A stretch of DNA of 64,000 nucleotides from Microcystis viridis FACHB-1342 (GTDB taxonomy: Bacteria; Cyanobacteriota; Cyanobacteriia; Cyanobacteriales; Microcystaceae). Each line of letters opens with the position of its first letter. Within the stretch, counting starts at the first letter, position 1. The translations under genes and the position numbers were made by a program. Location of the stretch: positions 48,414 to 112,413 of the forward strand of contig NZ_JACJSV010000005.1 of assembly GCF_014698335.1 (NCBI RefSeq), written 5' to 3'. The notes beneath the pieces were generated by a model. It searched no databases, was not told the origin of the DNA, and worked only from the letters and a program-made list of their open reading frames with translations. Below are positions 1 through 8,256 of this stretch, in pieces.

Positions 1-2
1 CC

Positions 3-512
3 CTGACTAATTGGAGTATAGCCATCGGTAAATTATTGGGAGTGCTGGCCTTTTTTACCGTGATGATTACCCCCCTCTGGATTTACGAAATAGTAGTTTT
101 TAGTAGCGCAGTTCCCCCGGTGAATATAGCCAGTGTTTTAATGGCTCATCTAGGATTAATTTTACTGGCAGCGGCCATCCTAGCCATCGGGATGTTTATT
201 TCTTCCCTTACCAATAGTTCTATTCTTGCTTACATCATCACCTTTATCACCATCTTATTTATCTGGATACTGGATGTAATTGCTAACAATGCCGAAACCT
301 TCTTTCGAGATCGCATTGGAGGAGAAGTGGGAGAACAGATCGGATTTTTCTTGAAAGAATTGCTCTCCCATCTATCTTGGTATCAACCCTTTAACAATTT
401 CGTGCGGGGAATTTTTGACAGTAGTAGTTTAGTCATCCTCCTCAGTTATATTCTGCTGGGAATCTTCCTAACTACTCAAGCGATCGAAGCGGACCGTTAT
501 CAAAGAAACTAA
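3..512 (+). CDS. ABC-2 type transporter permease, GldF-like (5' end outside window)
   Basis: The reading frame is open to the left edge, so the true start lies outside the window. The visible part has several hydrophobic segments (for example around FFTVMITPLWIYEIVVF and LAYIITFITILFIWILDVI) and a hydrophilic loop before a last helix, as in ABC-2 family permeases. The gene 2 nt downstream encodes a GldG-type auxiliary protein. That pairing is typical of the three-part transporter annotated as gliding-motility-associated in Bacteroidetes and widespread in cyanobacteria, where its substrate is unknown. The ATPase gene is presumably upstream of the window. Family assignment rests on membrane topology and on the neighbour, not on a signature motif. 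Confidence 0.72.
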   Translation: MTNWSIAIGKLLGVLAFFTVMITPLWIYEIVVFSSAVPPVNIASVLMAHLGLILLAAAILAIGMFISSLTNSSILAYIITFITILFIWILDVIANNAETFFRDRIGGEVGEQIGFFLKELLSHLSWYQPFNNFVRGIFDSSSLVILLSYILLGIFLTTQAIEADRYQRN

Positions 513-514
513 CT

Positions 515-2041
515 ATGAGATCCTGGCAAAAATACGGTAAATTTCTCTATATACCCGCCCTCTTTCTGGCTAGTGCCGGCTTAACCGTGGGGTTAATCTC
601 CGGTCAATGGTCATCCCTCTCTCTGGGGTTATTAATTGCCGGGGCTATTCTGTTTCTAGGGTGGCTGTTGTTATTAGTAATCACTTCCAAAGACTTTTGG
701 CAAAAAAGAAGTACCCGCACTGGCACTCAAACCCTCATTACTACTATTATTGTCCTCGGTGTTATCGGTTTAATTAACTTTCTCGCCCTCCGTTATCCCT
801 ATCGAGTTGATTTAACCGAAAACCAAATCTTTAGTTTATCCCCCCAAACCGAAAGACTATTAACCAATCTGTCAAAACCAGTCAAAGTCTGGATTTTTTC
901 AACCCGGGGAATCAGTGGCAACGAACAGGAACTTTTAGCCAATTATCAACGCAAAAACCCCCAATTTCAGTACGAGATAGTTAACCCGGAGAAAAAACCC
1001 AATATCGCTCAAGAATTCAAAAAACTAGCCGATGATAATCTGTCCAGAGTCTATCTACAGTATGGTGACAAAAAACAGCCTCTGAAAACTATTAGTGAAG
1101 AGGAAAGTCTCACGGAAGTGAAACTGAGTAACGCCATCGAAACCGCTAAAACCGATCGCACTTTAACCGCTTACTTTCTGCAAGGTCATGGAGAAAATGC
1201 CATCAAAGAGCCTCAAGGTGGATTAGTGCAAGCAGTCAATAGTTTAGAAGCAAAAGGTTATCAAGTAAAACCACTTAATCTAGTGGAACGTTCCACCATT
1301 CCCAATAATGCCGATGTCATTATTATTGCCAGTCCCAAAAGAAAAATATTTCCCCAGGAAGTCACCGCGTTAAAAAACTATCTTGAGCAAGGGGGCAAAA
1401 TTTTATTAATGATTGACCCTCAAACCGAAACCGGATTAGAACCCTTATTAACCCCTTGGGGTGTGAAACTAGATAATCGGATTATTATTGATGCTTCCGG
1501 TGCTGGGGAAATCATCGGTTTAGGTCCGGCTAGTCCCATTATTACCAATTACGGTAATCATCCCATTACCCGGGATTTTGCTAACGGTATTTCTATCTTT
1601 CCCTTTGCTCGTCCCATCGCTACCGTTCCCATCGAAGGAATTGAAGCCGTATCTTTAATGATTACTAATGATAAAATGTGGGCTGAGAGTGATTTAAATG
1701 ATCAGAATCTCCAGTTTAACCCTGAAAAAGATTTAGCTGGCCCCTTTGATCTAGGAGTTGCTCTGACTGGAAAAAAAGGTAAATTAATCGTGATTGGTAA
1801 TGCCAGCTTTGCCAGCGATGGACTGTTTGAACAACAGTTAAACGGAGATATATTTTTAAATTCTGTGCAGTGGTTAGCCAGTGGTGAAACAGCCACCTTA
1901 TCTATCCGAGCTAAGGAACCAGAAAATAGAAGAATCAATTTAAATCCCCTGCAAGCTAACGCTATTTTTTGGATAGCGATGGTAGTGATGCCTTTAGTAG
2001 GATTTACCCTAGCTGGATTGACTTGGTGGCAACGTCGTTAA
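515..2041 (+). CDS. GldG-family ABC transporter auxiliary protein
   Basis: 508 residues. Three hydrophobic segments lie in the first ~95 residues, followed by the family-typical stretch YRVDLTENQIFSLSPQT. A long extracytoplasmic region comes next (FLQGHGENAI near residue 225, a DVIIIASPK strand near 270), and a single C-terminal membrane helix ends in basic residues. This matches the GldG/DUF4350-type auxiliary subunit of an ABC-2 transporter. It starts 2 nt after the permease stop, so the two are surely co-transcribed. The role in gliding is established only in Bacteroidetes. In cyanobacteria the function is not known, and I infer only a membrane-anchored transporter partner. Confidence 0.8.
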   Translation: MRSWQKYGKFLYIPALFLASAGLTVGLISGQWSSLSLGLLIAGAILFLGWLLLLVITSKDFWQKRSTRTGTQTLITTIIVLGVIGLINFLALRYPYRVDLTENQIFSLSPQTERLLTNLSKPVKVWIFSTRGISGNEQELLANYQRKNPQFQYEIVNPEKKPNIAQEFKKLADDNLSRVYLQYGDKKQPLKTISEEESLTEVKLSNAIETAKTDRTLTAYFLQGHGENAIKEPQGGLVQAVNSLEAKGYQVKPLNLVERSTIPNNADVIIIASPKRKIFPQEVTALKNYLEQGGKILLMIDPQTETGLEPLLTPWGVKLDNRIIIDASGAGEIIGLGPASPIITNYGNHPITRDFANGISIFPFARPIATVPIEGIEAVSLMITNDKMWAESDLNDQNLQFNPEKDLAGPFDLGVALTGKKGKLIVIGNASFASDGLFEQQLNGDIFLNSVQWLASGETATLSIRAKEPENRRINLNPLQANAIFWIAMVVMPLVGFTLAGLTWWQRR

Positions 2042-2089
2042 TCGAGTTAGAATCTAGAAAAATCATCTCTCTTAATTCCCCTAACTGCC

Positions 2090-2710
2090 ATGACCACAAC
2101 CCAAACCATCCCCCAATTGTTGACTTTTGATGACTATATCAATCAATATCCCGATGATGGACAACAATACGAATTAATCGCAGGAAAATTATTGGCTATG
2201 ATGCGACCGATCGGAAAACACGAAGAAATTGGCGGATTTGTTTCTGGAACCCTATTCTTAGAGATAAATCGGCAGCAATTACCCTATTTTATCCCCAATA
2301 CTGCGGCAGTAAAACCCCTTCGCCCCCATACAGGTTATCTACCCGATATTATTGTCTTAGACAGAGAAAATCTAGTTAATGATCCCTATTGGGAAACCGC
2401 TTCCTCAATTTCTTTGGCAACATCAGCTAAATTAATTATCGAAATTGTCAGTTCCAATTGGCGAGATGATTATCTGAAAAAATTCGACGACTACGAACAA
2501 TTAGGAATTGCCGAATATTGGATTATCGATTATTTAGCCAAAGGTTCGGCCCGATATATCGGCAGCCCCAAAGAACCCACCATTTCTATCTATCAATTAA
2601 TCGATGGAGAATATCAAGGTAATTTATTTAAACAGGATCAACGTCTTATTTCAGGGGTTTTTCCAGAGTTAAACCTCACGGCTAATCAAATTTTTCGTGC
2701 TAGAGCTTAA
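2090..2710 (+). CDS. Uma2 family nuclease-fold protein
   Basis: 206 residues with the PD-(D/E)XK-like layout of the Uma2 (DUF820) family. An acidic residue sits in GYLPDIIVLD (~residue 85), an ExV motif in LIIEIVSSNW (~120), and a lysine/Tyr-rich stretch leads into LGIAEYWIIDY. Uma2 proteins are greatly expanded in cyanobacteria. They are predicted endonucleases, but the role is undefined. It lies about 50 nt after the GldG gene on the same strand and is followed by a second, divergent Uma2 gene. The predicted catalytic residues look intact. Confidence 0.85.
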   Translation: MTTTQTIPQLLTFDDYINQYPDDGQQYELIAGKLLAMMRPIGKHEEIGGFVSGTLFLEINRQQLPYFIPNTAAVKPLRPHTGYLPDIIVLDRENLVNDPYWETASSISLATSAKLIIEIVSSNWRDDYLKKFDDYEQLGIAEYWIIDYLAKGSARYIGSPKEPTISIYQLIDGEYQGNLFKQDQRLISGVFPELNLTANQIFRARA

Positions 2711-2822
2711 AGAAAAACCCGTATTTTTAGATTGGACTTATGGCAAAAATCAAAAATTGTCCTGAGAGTAAGGAGTCAGGAGCTTATAATAGAAAACAAC
2801 TCAAGAGCGGAGAAATCAATTA

Positions 2823-3398
2823 ATGTTTGCCACAATAGAAGATAAACAAGCTCTTTCCCTCGAAGTATTTCTTGCCCTTCCAGAAACTAAACCTGCTAGG
2901 GAATATTATCATGGAATTGTCACTCAAAAACCTATGCCCAAAGGAAAACACAGCATCTTACAATTTGAGTTAGCCTCTGCCATTAATCAACAGACTAAAC
3001 CTCAAAAATTAGCTTATGCTCTACCTGAATTGCGTTGTACTTTTGCAGAACGTTCAATTGTGCCAGATATTGCGGTGATTCGTTGGGAGAATTTGCCAAG
3101 AGATCTAGATGAAGAAATGGCCGATCAATTTTTACGTTATCCCGATTGGATTATTGAAATTATGTCTCCTGAACAATCTGTTACCTTAGGGATGGAAAAG
3201 ATTATTTTCTGTTTACAACAAGGAACAGAATTAGGTTGGTTGATTGATCCTTCAGCAAAGTCAGTCACCGTTTTTCAAACAGGATTACCGAAAGTACATA
3301 TTGCAACTGAAGGAAATAATGAGCCTTTAGCAGTGATTAAAGGTTTAGAACGTTGGTCAATATCAGCAGTGGATATTTTTGCTTGGCTAAAGGTTTAA
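2823..3398 (+). CDS. Uma2 family nuclease-fold protein (second copy)
   Basis: 191 residues of the Uma2/DUF820 family. The core motifs are IVPDIAVIRWENL (Asp), PDWIIEIMSPEQS (Glu, ExM) and GTELGWLIDPSAKSV, matching the restriction-endonuclease-like fold. It shares the fold but little sequence with the neighbour at 2090-2710, so this is not a recent tandem duplication. The start ATG follows GAGCGGAGAAATCAATTA, which gives a reasonable ribosome binding site. The substrate is unknown. Confidence 0.85.
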   Translation: MFATIEDKQALSLEVFLALPETKPAREYYHGIVTQKPMPKGKHSILQFELASAINQQTKPQKLAYALPELRCTFAERSIVPDIAVIRWENLPRDLDEEMADQFLRYPDWIIEIMSPEQSVTLGMEKIIFCLQQGTELGWLIDPSAKSVTVFQTGLPKVHIATEGNNEPLAVIKGLERWSISAVDIFAWLKV

Positions 3399-3615
3399 TT
3401 TGTTCTGTCAGCATCGTTTGGTTTATCAGTTTATTCCAGAAGAGTAAAGTTGTCAAAGTTATAGGGATGTGGACTTATTTTTTAATTATTTTATACTGGT
3501 AGCATTAATGATTGATTTGGATTGTAAAAATTAGGAACATGAAAAGCTTGTGGTATAAGACTTTTGCCTTCCGCAAAGCGGTATAAATACCCTCAAGATA
3601 ACATAAAAATATGAT

Positions 3616-3657
3616 ATAAATGCCCCTACTCAATTGACTGAATAAAGGGGCATTTAT
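3616..3657. terminator. Perfect 12-bp inverted repeat, possible bidirectional terminator
   Basis: ATAAATGCCCCT (3616-3627) and AGGGGCATTTAT (3646-3657) are exact reverse complements around an 18-nt loop. The hairpin lies between the convergent ends of the Uma2 gene (stop at 3398) and the minus-strand PEP-CTERM gene (stop at 3675), where a terminator is expected. There is no long T tract, so it could instead be a small palindromic repeat. Confidence 0.45.
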
Positions 3658-3674
3658 GGTATTTTAGAAACAAT

Positions 3675-4358
3675 TTAGCCCACTTTTGTGGTTTCTTTTT
3701 CGGTGGATTGGGAGGGTTTTAGTTTGCGTTTCAGGGTTGAAGCTGCACCGAGAGCGAGGAGGCTGAGGGTTGAGGTGGGTTCGGGAACTGGTTGGACACC
3801 CAAAAGTTCGCCATCAAAAGTAACTTCGCTGGCAAAGACCCAGGCAGTGCGCCGATTTAGAGTAAGTTGTAGGGAACTACCACTAAAATTTAATCCTGAA
3901 AAAGTATAGGATGTTGGCGCTGCAGTAGGAGGATCAGTAAGAGATCCCGAATTATAATTAGAGCCACCCATACTTAATAATATACTTTGCGGTACGGAAA
4001 CAGCACCAAAACCATTTGCGTCATCCACATATAAAGTAACTGTGTTTATATTTACTGTGCCAGCAAAGTTAAAAGTAATGACAGGATTCCGGTTTTCCCA
4101 ACCAACATAAGGTCCTGTACCGTCTGCAACTTCTACATCATTCCAGTTTTGTGTAGGAATTATGCCATCAGTTAGATATCCAACTCCTCCACTGAGAGGA
4201 GCATAATTTACCGACGTGTTTCCAGTACCATTATATTTCTTGTCCCAGTATTTAGAGCCGCCTCCATTGGCTCTCTTAGGTTTGGTGGGTAAAATGTATT
4301 CTAAGATACAGTCCTGCTGGCGAGCGAGTGGAAGGAACCACAGAAACACAGAGGACAC
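3675..4358 (-). CDS. PEP-CTERM sorting-domain protein with a replaced 5' end
   Basis: The C-terminus has a clear PEP-CTERM exosortase signal: VPEP, a hydrophobic helix (TLSLLALGAAST) and a basic tail (LKRKLK). The body is Gly/Ser/Asn-rich beta-strand sequence (PVITFNFAGTVNINTVTLYV) typical of exported cyanobacterial PEP-CTERM proteins. Such proteins need an N-terminal signal peptide, but here the N-terminus is a short non-signal stretch. The DNA encoding the first ~30 residues belongs to a dispersed repeat that recurs at 26348-26590. I infer that the original 5' end was lost by rearrangement and the gene is probably non-functional or mis-sorted. The start codon given is only the first one available. 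Confidence 0.65.
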   Translation of the reverse strand: MSSVFLWFLPLARQQDCILEYILPTKPKRANGGGSKYWDKKYNGTGNTSVNYAPLSGGVGYLTDGIIPTQNWNDVEVADGTGPYVGWENRNPVITFNFAGTVNINTVTLYVDDANGFGAVSVPQSILLSMGGSNYNSGSLTDPPTAAPTSYTFSGLNFSGSSLQLTLNRRTAWVFASEVTFDGELLGVQPVPEPTSTLSLLALGAASTLKRKLKPSQSTEKETTKVG

Positions 4359-4386
4359 AAAGATTGATCGCTTCTATAGTAAGTTA
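4273..4386. repeat. Dispersed repeat, copy 1 (second copy at 26348-26590)
   Basis: Two blocks recur elsewhere. The 33-nt block 4273-4305 matches 26348-26380 with three mismatches. The block ending in CACAAAGATTGATCGC (about 4318-4386) matches about 26521-26587. In the second copy the blocks are pushed apart by about 140 nt containing GATAAGGGG palindromes. This copy overlaps the odd 5' end of the PEP-CTERM gene. Confidence 0.6.
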
Positions 4387-4390
4387 AACT

Positions 4391-4418
4391 GGTCGCAACG
4401 CGCTCGCTACGCGAGATC
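4391..4418. repeat. REP-like palindromic repeat, copy 1
   Basis: A 28-nt sequence starting GGTCGCAACGCGCTCGC with a CGCTACGCGAGATC end. An identical 28-mer occurs at 60512-60539, and its last 16 nt plus one base occur at 60331-60346. It is GC-rich and partly self-complementary, like cyanobacterial REP-type elements. Confidence 0.65.
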
Positions 4419-4438
4419 ACACAAAGAATAAGAGAGCC

Positions 4439-4487
4439 GCACTTTTTGAGGAGAAAAAAGTCTAAAAGCCTTATCCAACTTGGTTTA
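4439..4487 (+). repeat. Dispersed hairpin-containing repeat upstream of a gene, copy 1
   Basis: The sequence GCACTTTTTGAG followed by GAGAAAAAAGTCTAAAA and a decayed inverted repeat recurs almost unchanged at 11467-11518, where the inverted repeat is perfect. Both copies end just before the start of a plus-strand gene (lipid kinase here, response regulator there). Confidence 0.5.
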
Positions 4488-4521
4488 TCTTCAGATATTG
4501 ATGCTACTGAGAAACTTACCT

Positions 4522-5409
4522 ATGACTAAAAGAGCTTTACTACTAATCAATCGTCACTCGCGCAAGGGTAAAGAAAACTTTGCTCAAACTGTTGATCTGC
4601 TCAATCATTGGGATTTTGAAATTATCAGCGTCCCTTTGAAAAAGGTAGAAGATATACCTTTTTTGCTGGAAAAATATCGCTCTAGTATTGATTTAGTTAT
4701 CGTCGGTGGTGGCGATGGGACTCTTAATGCTATGGCGGATGTGTTGGTAGAAACTCAACTGCCCCTAGGCATTATACCTCTGGGAACCGCTAATGATTTA
4801 GCCCGGACTTTAGGGATACCGAATTCTATTGCCGAAGCCTGTCGAATTATTGCCGAAGGTAATTTAAAATATATCGATCTAGGTTGGGTAAATAATAAAT
4901 ACTTTTTCAACGTGGCTAGTTTAGGATTAAGTGTGAAAATTACCCAGAAACTGAGCAAGGGTTTAAAGCGACGTTTGGGAATTTTGGCCTATGCTTGGAC
5001 AGCCCTACAGGTATTAAGTAAAACCCGTCCTTTTACCGCTATGATCGGTATTGATGGAGAAAATATCAAAGTTAAAACCCTACAAATAGCGATCGGAAAT
5101 GGTCGTTATTATGGGGGAGGAATGCCGATCGCTTACGATGCCCAAATCGACGATCAAAGGTTAGATTTATATAGCCTAGAAATTGAACACTGGTGGCAAA
5201 TTTTCCCGCTTTTGTGGACATTACCGCGAGGACAACAGGGTTTATTATCTTGGGTGAGAACTCTTAACGGTAAAGAAATTCAAATTGAGACTCGTAAACC
5301 CCATAGTATCAACACCGATGGCGAAATTACTAGCACTACTCCCGCCATATTTCGGGTTATTCCAGCAGCCATAGGGGTCTATATTCCCCGCCAGAAAACA
5401 CAATCTTAA
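4522..5409 (+). CDS. YegS/Rv2252/BmrU-family lipid kinase
   Basis: 295 residues from the ATG at 4522. An upstream in-frame start at 4480 would only add poorly conserved residues. The diacylglycerol-kinase catalytic domain is clear: INRHSRKGK at the N-terminus, the nucleotide loop VGGGDGTLNAMAD (~residues 60-72) and LGTANDLARTLGIP (~residues 85-98). The C-terminal half has NGRYYGGGMPIAYDAQIDD, typical of the family. It should phosphorylate a lipid such as diacylglycerol with ATP at the membrane. It stands alone on the plus strand, convergent with the amino-acid-binding gene and separated from it by 2 nt. Confidence 0.87.
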   Translation: MTKRALLLINRHSRKGKENFAQTVDLLNHWDFEIISVPLKKVEDIPFLLEKYRSSIDLVIVGGGDGTLNAMADVLVETQLPLGIIPLGTANDLARTLGIPNSIAEACRIIAEGNLKYIDLGWVNNKYFFNVASLGLSVKITQKLSKGLKRRLGILAYAWTALQVLSKTRPFTAMIGIDGENIKVKTLQIAIGNGRYYGGGMPIAYDAQIDDQRLDLYSLEIEHWWQIFPLLWTLPRGQQGLLSWVRTLNGKEIQIETRKPHSINTDGEITSTTPAIFRVIPAAIGVYIPRQKTQS

Positions 5410-5411
5410 AA

Positions 5412-6467
5412 TTAACGAAAAGGAGGAGAATACAATAAACCGCCCTTTGTCCAAAGATTATTTAAACCTCGATCGAGTTGCAGGGGTTTACCGATTTCAC
5501 GATCATAAATTTCACCGTAATTACCCACCTGTTTTAAGACTCTTTGGGCAAAATCATTGGGTAAACCCATATCTTCGCCTAATTTCTCATCAATACCCAA
5601 AAAGCGCCGAATACTGGGGTCTTTACTATCGGCAAAAGTGGCAATATTTTGGGAGTTAATCCCGAATTCTTCCCCTTGAATTAAACTAAAAACGATCGAG
5701 CGGACGGCATTCGACCAAGCGGGATCACCATCGGCCACGGCCGGGGCCAAGGGTTCCTTCGATATTACCACTTCTAATAATTGATGATCCTGCGGTCGGG
5801 GAAAAACCGAGCGCCGGGCCACCAATTGGGAGCGATCGGAGGTGACAGCCTGACAGCGCCCCGCCTGATAAGCTGTATATAAAGCCTCCACATCATCGGA
5901 AACGATCGGTTTATAACCTTGCACTGCCGCTTTTGCCATGGCATCGGCCAGATTTTGTTCCGTGGTGGTTCCCGATAGCACACAAATGGACTTTCCGCTC
6001 AAATCTTCTAATTTCTTAATATTACTGGCTTTCGTGGCCATAATTCCTTGACCATCATAGAAAACCGGGGTGATAAACTCCATCCCCAGAGCGGTATCCC
6101 GGTTAATCGTCCAGGTGGTGTTGCGACTGAGAATGTCCACTTCTCCCGTCTGTACGGCAGTAAATCTCTCTTGGGGACTAAGTTTACGATATTCGACTTT
6201 GGCGGGATCATCAAAGAGAGCCGCCGCGATAGCTCGACAAATTTGCACATCTAAGCCCGAATATTCGCCTTTTTCATTAACAAAGCTAAACCCCGGCACT
6301 TCTCCGTTAATGCCACAAATTAACTTACCGCGATTTTTCACCGTTTGCAAGCGGTCAGCACTGGGACTATTTGCAGTGTTAGAACTAGAATTCGGTTGAT
6401 TTTCCGTCCCACAGGCAGTAATTAGCAGTAACAGCAGGGACAATGCACAAAAACGCCACTTTAGCAT
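5412..6467 (-). CDS. Amino-acid ABC transporter substrate-binding lipoprotein
   Basis: 351 residues from ATG 6467 (an upstream GTG at 6497 is possible). The signal peptide ends in a lipobox, LLLLITACGT, so the mature protein is a lipoprotein tethered at the cytoplasmic membrane. The rest is a family 3 solute-binding domain: GKLICGINGEVPGFS, GLDVQICRAIAAAL, LSPQERFTAVQTGEVDIL, and SDRSQLVARR near residue 215. The family resembles general amino-acid binders such as AapJ/BztA and the cyanobacterial N-II (NatF) binder. No permease or ATPase genes are next to it, as is common for cyanobacterial amino-acid binding proteins. Confidence 0.85.
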   Translation of the reverse strand: MLKWRFCALSLLLLLITACGTENQPNSSSNTANSPSADRLQTVKNRGKLICGINGEVPGFSFVNEKGEYSGLDVQICRAIAAALFDDPAKVEYRKLSPQERFTAVQTGEVDILSRNTTWTINRDTALGMEFITPVFYDGQGIMATKASNIKKLEDLSGKSICVLSGTTTEQNLADAMAKAAVQGYKPIVSDDVEALYTAYQAGRCQAVTSDRSQLVARRSVFPRPQDHQLLEVVISKEPLAPAVADGDPAWSNAVRSIVFSLIQGEEFGINSQNIATFADSKDPSIRRFLGIDEKLGEDMGLPNDFAQRVLKQVGNYGEIYDREIGKPLQLDRGLNNLWTKGGLLYSPPFR

Positions 6468-6503
6468 AGATATTCTCTGAAAAATTTTTTTAGTCACTTA
6501 ACT

Positions 6504-7244
6504 TTAGCGGAAAGACCAGAGCAAGCTTAACATTATAGCCACGATCGCACCGATAACCGTATTGATCACATTGACCAATTCATTAGTTAACCACAGAAAG
6601 CGAGTTTGTAGGGTAGCACCGATGAGACTTTCGATATTGGTAGCGATAAAGGCTGCAATTACACACCATAACACACCAAGAAGATCGATCGCACCGATAG
6701 TCCATGCTAACAGGGAAATCGCCGTGGCTGCCAGCAAACCGGCGAGCGTTCCTTCCAAACTAACAGCACCTTCTGTTCCCCGGGGGACGGATTTAAAATT
6801 AGTGATTAGATAAGTAGTTTTACCGTAAGCTTTACCCACCTCACTGGCAGTAGTATCGGCTAATTTAGTGCTAAAACTAGCCACATAAGCGAGTATTAAC
6901 AGGTAATCCCAGGAAGAAGCGGCAAAAAGACTGAGGATAGCGCAAATTGCCCCTGCTAAAGCGGAACCCCAGACATTTTCTGGACCGCGTACCCCCGCTC
7001 TTTTTTCGGCGATTCCCTCCGCTTCCTTGCGCGCTAAACCGATGCGGGTGACAGTAGAACCGACGAGGAAATAGAATAAAACAATCAGATAACCGCGCCA
7101 TCCCAAGCTTCCCCAGACAATTACCCCTAAAACCCAAGCATGGAGATAACCCATCCGAGTTAAGAGCTTTTTTGGGGCAATTGCAGCGATTCCGAGGAGG
7201 ACGGTATTGAGAAGAACAGCGACGAGCCAAGGATTAGTTAACAT
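6504..7244 (-). CDS. DUF92/TIGR00297 membrane protein, phytyl-phosphate kinase (VTE6) family
   Basis: 246 residues with about six hydrophobic segments and the family-typical stretches GVRGPENVWGSALAG, TKLADTTASEVGKAYGK and VPRGTEGAVSLEGTLAG. DUF92 proteins include plant VTE6 and its Synechocystis homologue, which phosphorylate phytyl phosphate to phytyl diphosphate for tocopherol and phylloquinone synthesis from chlorophyll-derived phytol. The conserved T-T-A-S-E and R-G-T-E-G-A patches are present. It is transcribed apart from its neighbours: the gene on its right runs in the opposite direction. Function is by family only. Confidence 0.75.
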   Translation of the reverse strand: MLTNPWLVAVLLNTVLLGIAAIAPKKLLTRMGYLHAWVLGVIVWGSLGWRGYLIVLFYFLVGSTVTRIGLARKEAEGIAEKRAGVRGPENVWGSALAGAICAILSLFAASSWDYLLILAYVASFSTKLADTTASEVGKAYGKTTYLITNFKSVPRGTEGAVSLEGTLAGLLAATAISLLAWTIGAIDLLGVLWCVIAAFIATNIESLIGATLQTRFLWLTNELVNVINTVIGAIVAIMLSLLWSFR

Positions 7245-7288
7245 AGTATCTGGCCAAGTTTATATACCCTATTGTATCGATCGAGTTT

Positions 7289-7993
7289 ATGAAAACTAAT
7301 CAACCTTATCAACCTCTTTTACTGCGAATTCTGCACGGATTAACGGGAATTGTCCTCATTGCCGCCATGGTTACGGCCTATTGGACTTATGATACTTTTG
7401 ACGGTCGTTGGTTGAAACTGCCCCTACCAGAATATCAAGAAATTGAAAGTATTCATGGTACTTTTGGCCTCTATACTCTGATTATCTTTCCCGTTTTTGC
7501 TATCTATGCTTTTCGTCGCGGCAACAAAAGATTAATTCAAAGTGATTCTCTTAACAAATTAACCCAATTTGGTAAGCCGATTTGGTGGTATAGTCTCCAT
7601 CGTTTAGTCAATACTTTGATTCTTTTTGCCCTAACTTTTGCCTTGTATAGTGGTCGGATGATGGATTCCAAATGGCTACCAGAAGGGGAATTAAATCACT
7701 TTTGGTATTATGCCCATTTGCTCAGTTGGTTAATTATGGCAGTAGGTCTGGTGCTGCACCTGCTCATGACTGCTAAAGTGGGAGGAGTTCCCCTGTTATT
7801 ATCTATCCTTAAATGGCGTTTTCGTGAACAAGATAGTCCGAAATTATGGTTATCTCAATTACGTCAATGGGGGTTAAGTTTGCGTCTAGCTAATACTTTG
7901 CAGTGGCTACAATCTCTTAACTTATATAAAGTCTTAGAAATTGTTGTTTTATTGGCTATTATAGCGGCTTGGATTGTTCCCAAGTTTGACTAG
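7289..7993 (+). CDS. Cytochrome b561-like membrane protein
   Basis: 234 residues with about five membrane helices. Histidines sit inside or at the ends of helices (LRILHGLTG, ESIHGTFGLY, YSLHRLVN, FWYYAHLLSW, VLHLLM), a pattern expected for paired heme ligands of a b-type cytochrome. Cyanobacteria carry several such proteins of unknown partner. It could pass electrons to or from quinone, but this is inference. It is divergent from the DUF92 gene (44-nt gap, a shared promoter region) and convergent with the ferredoxin gene. Confidence 0.72.
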   Translation: MKTNQPYQPLLLRILHGLTGIVLIAAMVTAYWTYDTFDGRWLKLPLPEYQEIESIHGTFGLYTLIIFPVFAIYAFRRGNKRLIQSDSLNKLTQFGKPIWWYSLHRLVNTLILFALTFALYSGRMMDSKWLPEGELNHFWYYAHLLSWLIMAVGLVLHLLMTAKVGGVPLLLSILKWRFREQDSPKLWLSQLRQWGLSLRLANTLQWLQSLNLYKVLEIVVLLAIIAAWIVPKFD

Positions 7994-8007
7994 ATATAAG
8001 GGAGCAA

Positions 8008-8247
8008 CTACCAGAGCGGATCGGAGTATAAATGAACGGTTAAAGAATCTCGATCGCCGGGGATACCGGTAATACAACTGCAAATTTGAGTACCATCATC
8101 TAATTCTACTTCACAAGCGTGACAGGAACCCATTAAACAGCCAGTAGGAATGTCAATTCCTGCTTTTTTGGCTACATCTAATAATAGTTCTCCCGTTTCC
8201 GCTTCTATGATAATATCATCGGGTAAAAAACGCACTGCAATAGTCAT
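8008..8247 (-). CDS. Small plant-type [2Fe-2S] ferredoxin
   Basis: 79 residues with the beta-grasp ferredoxin motif: CLMGSCHAC supplies three ligand cysteines in Cx4Cx2C spacing, and a fourth comes from QICSCITG. It is shorter than photosynthetic PetF (about 97 residues). It lies 9 nt downstream of cobQ on the same strand, so the two are likely co-transcribed. A link to cobalamin or another reductive pathway is therefore possible but not shown. Confidence 0.82.
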   Translation of the reverse strand: MTIAVRFLPDDIIIEAETGELLLDVAKKAGIDIPTGCLMGSCHACEVELDDGTQICSCITGIPGDRDSLTVHLYSDPLW

Positions 8248-8256
8248 AATTTCTCC

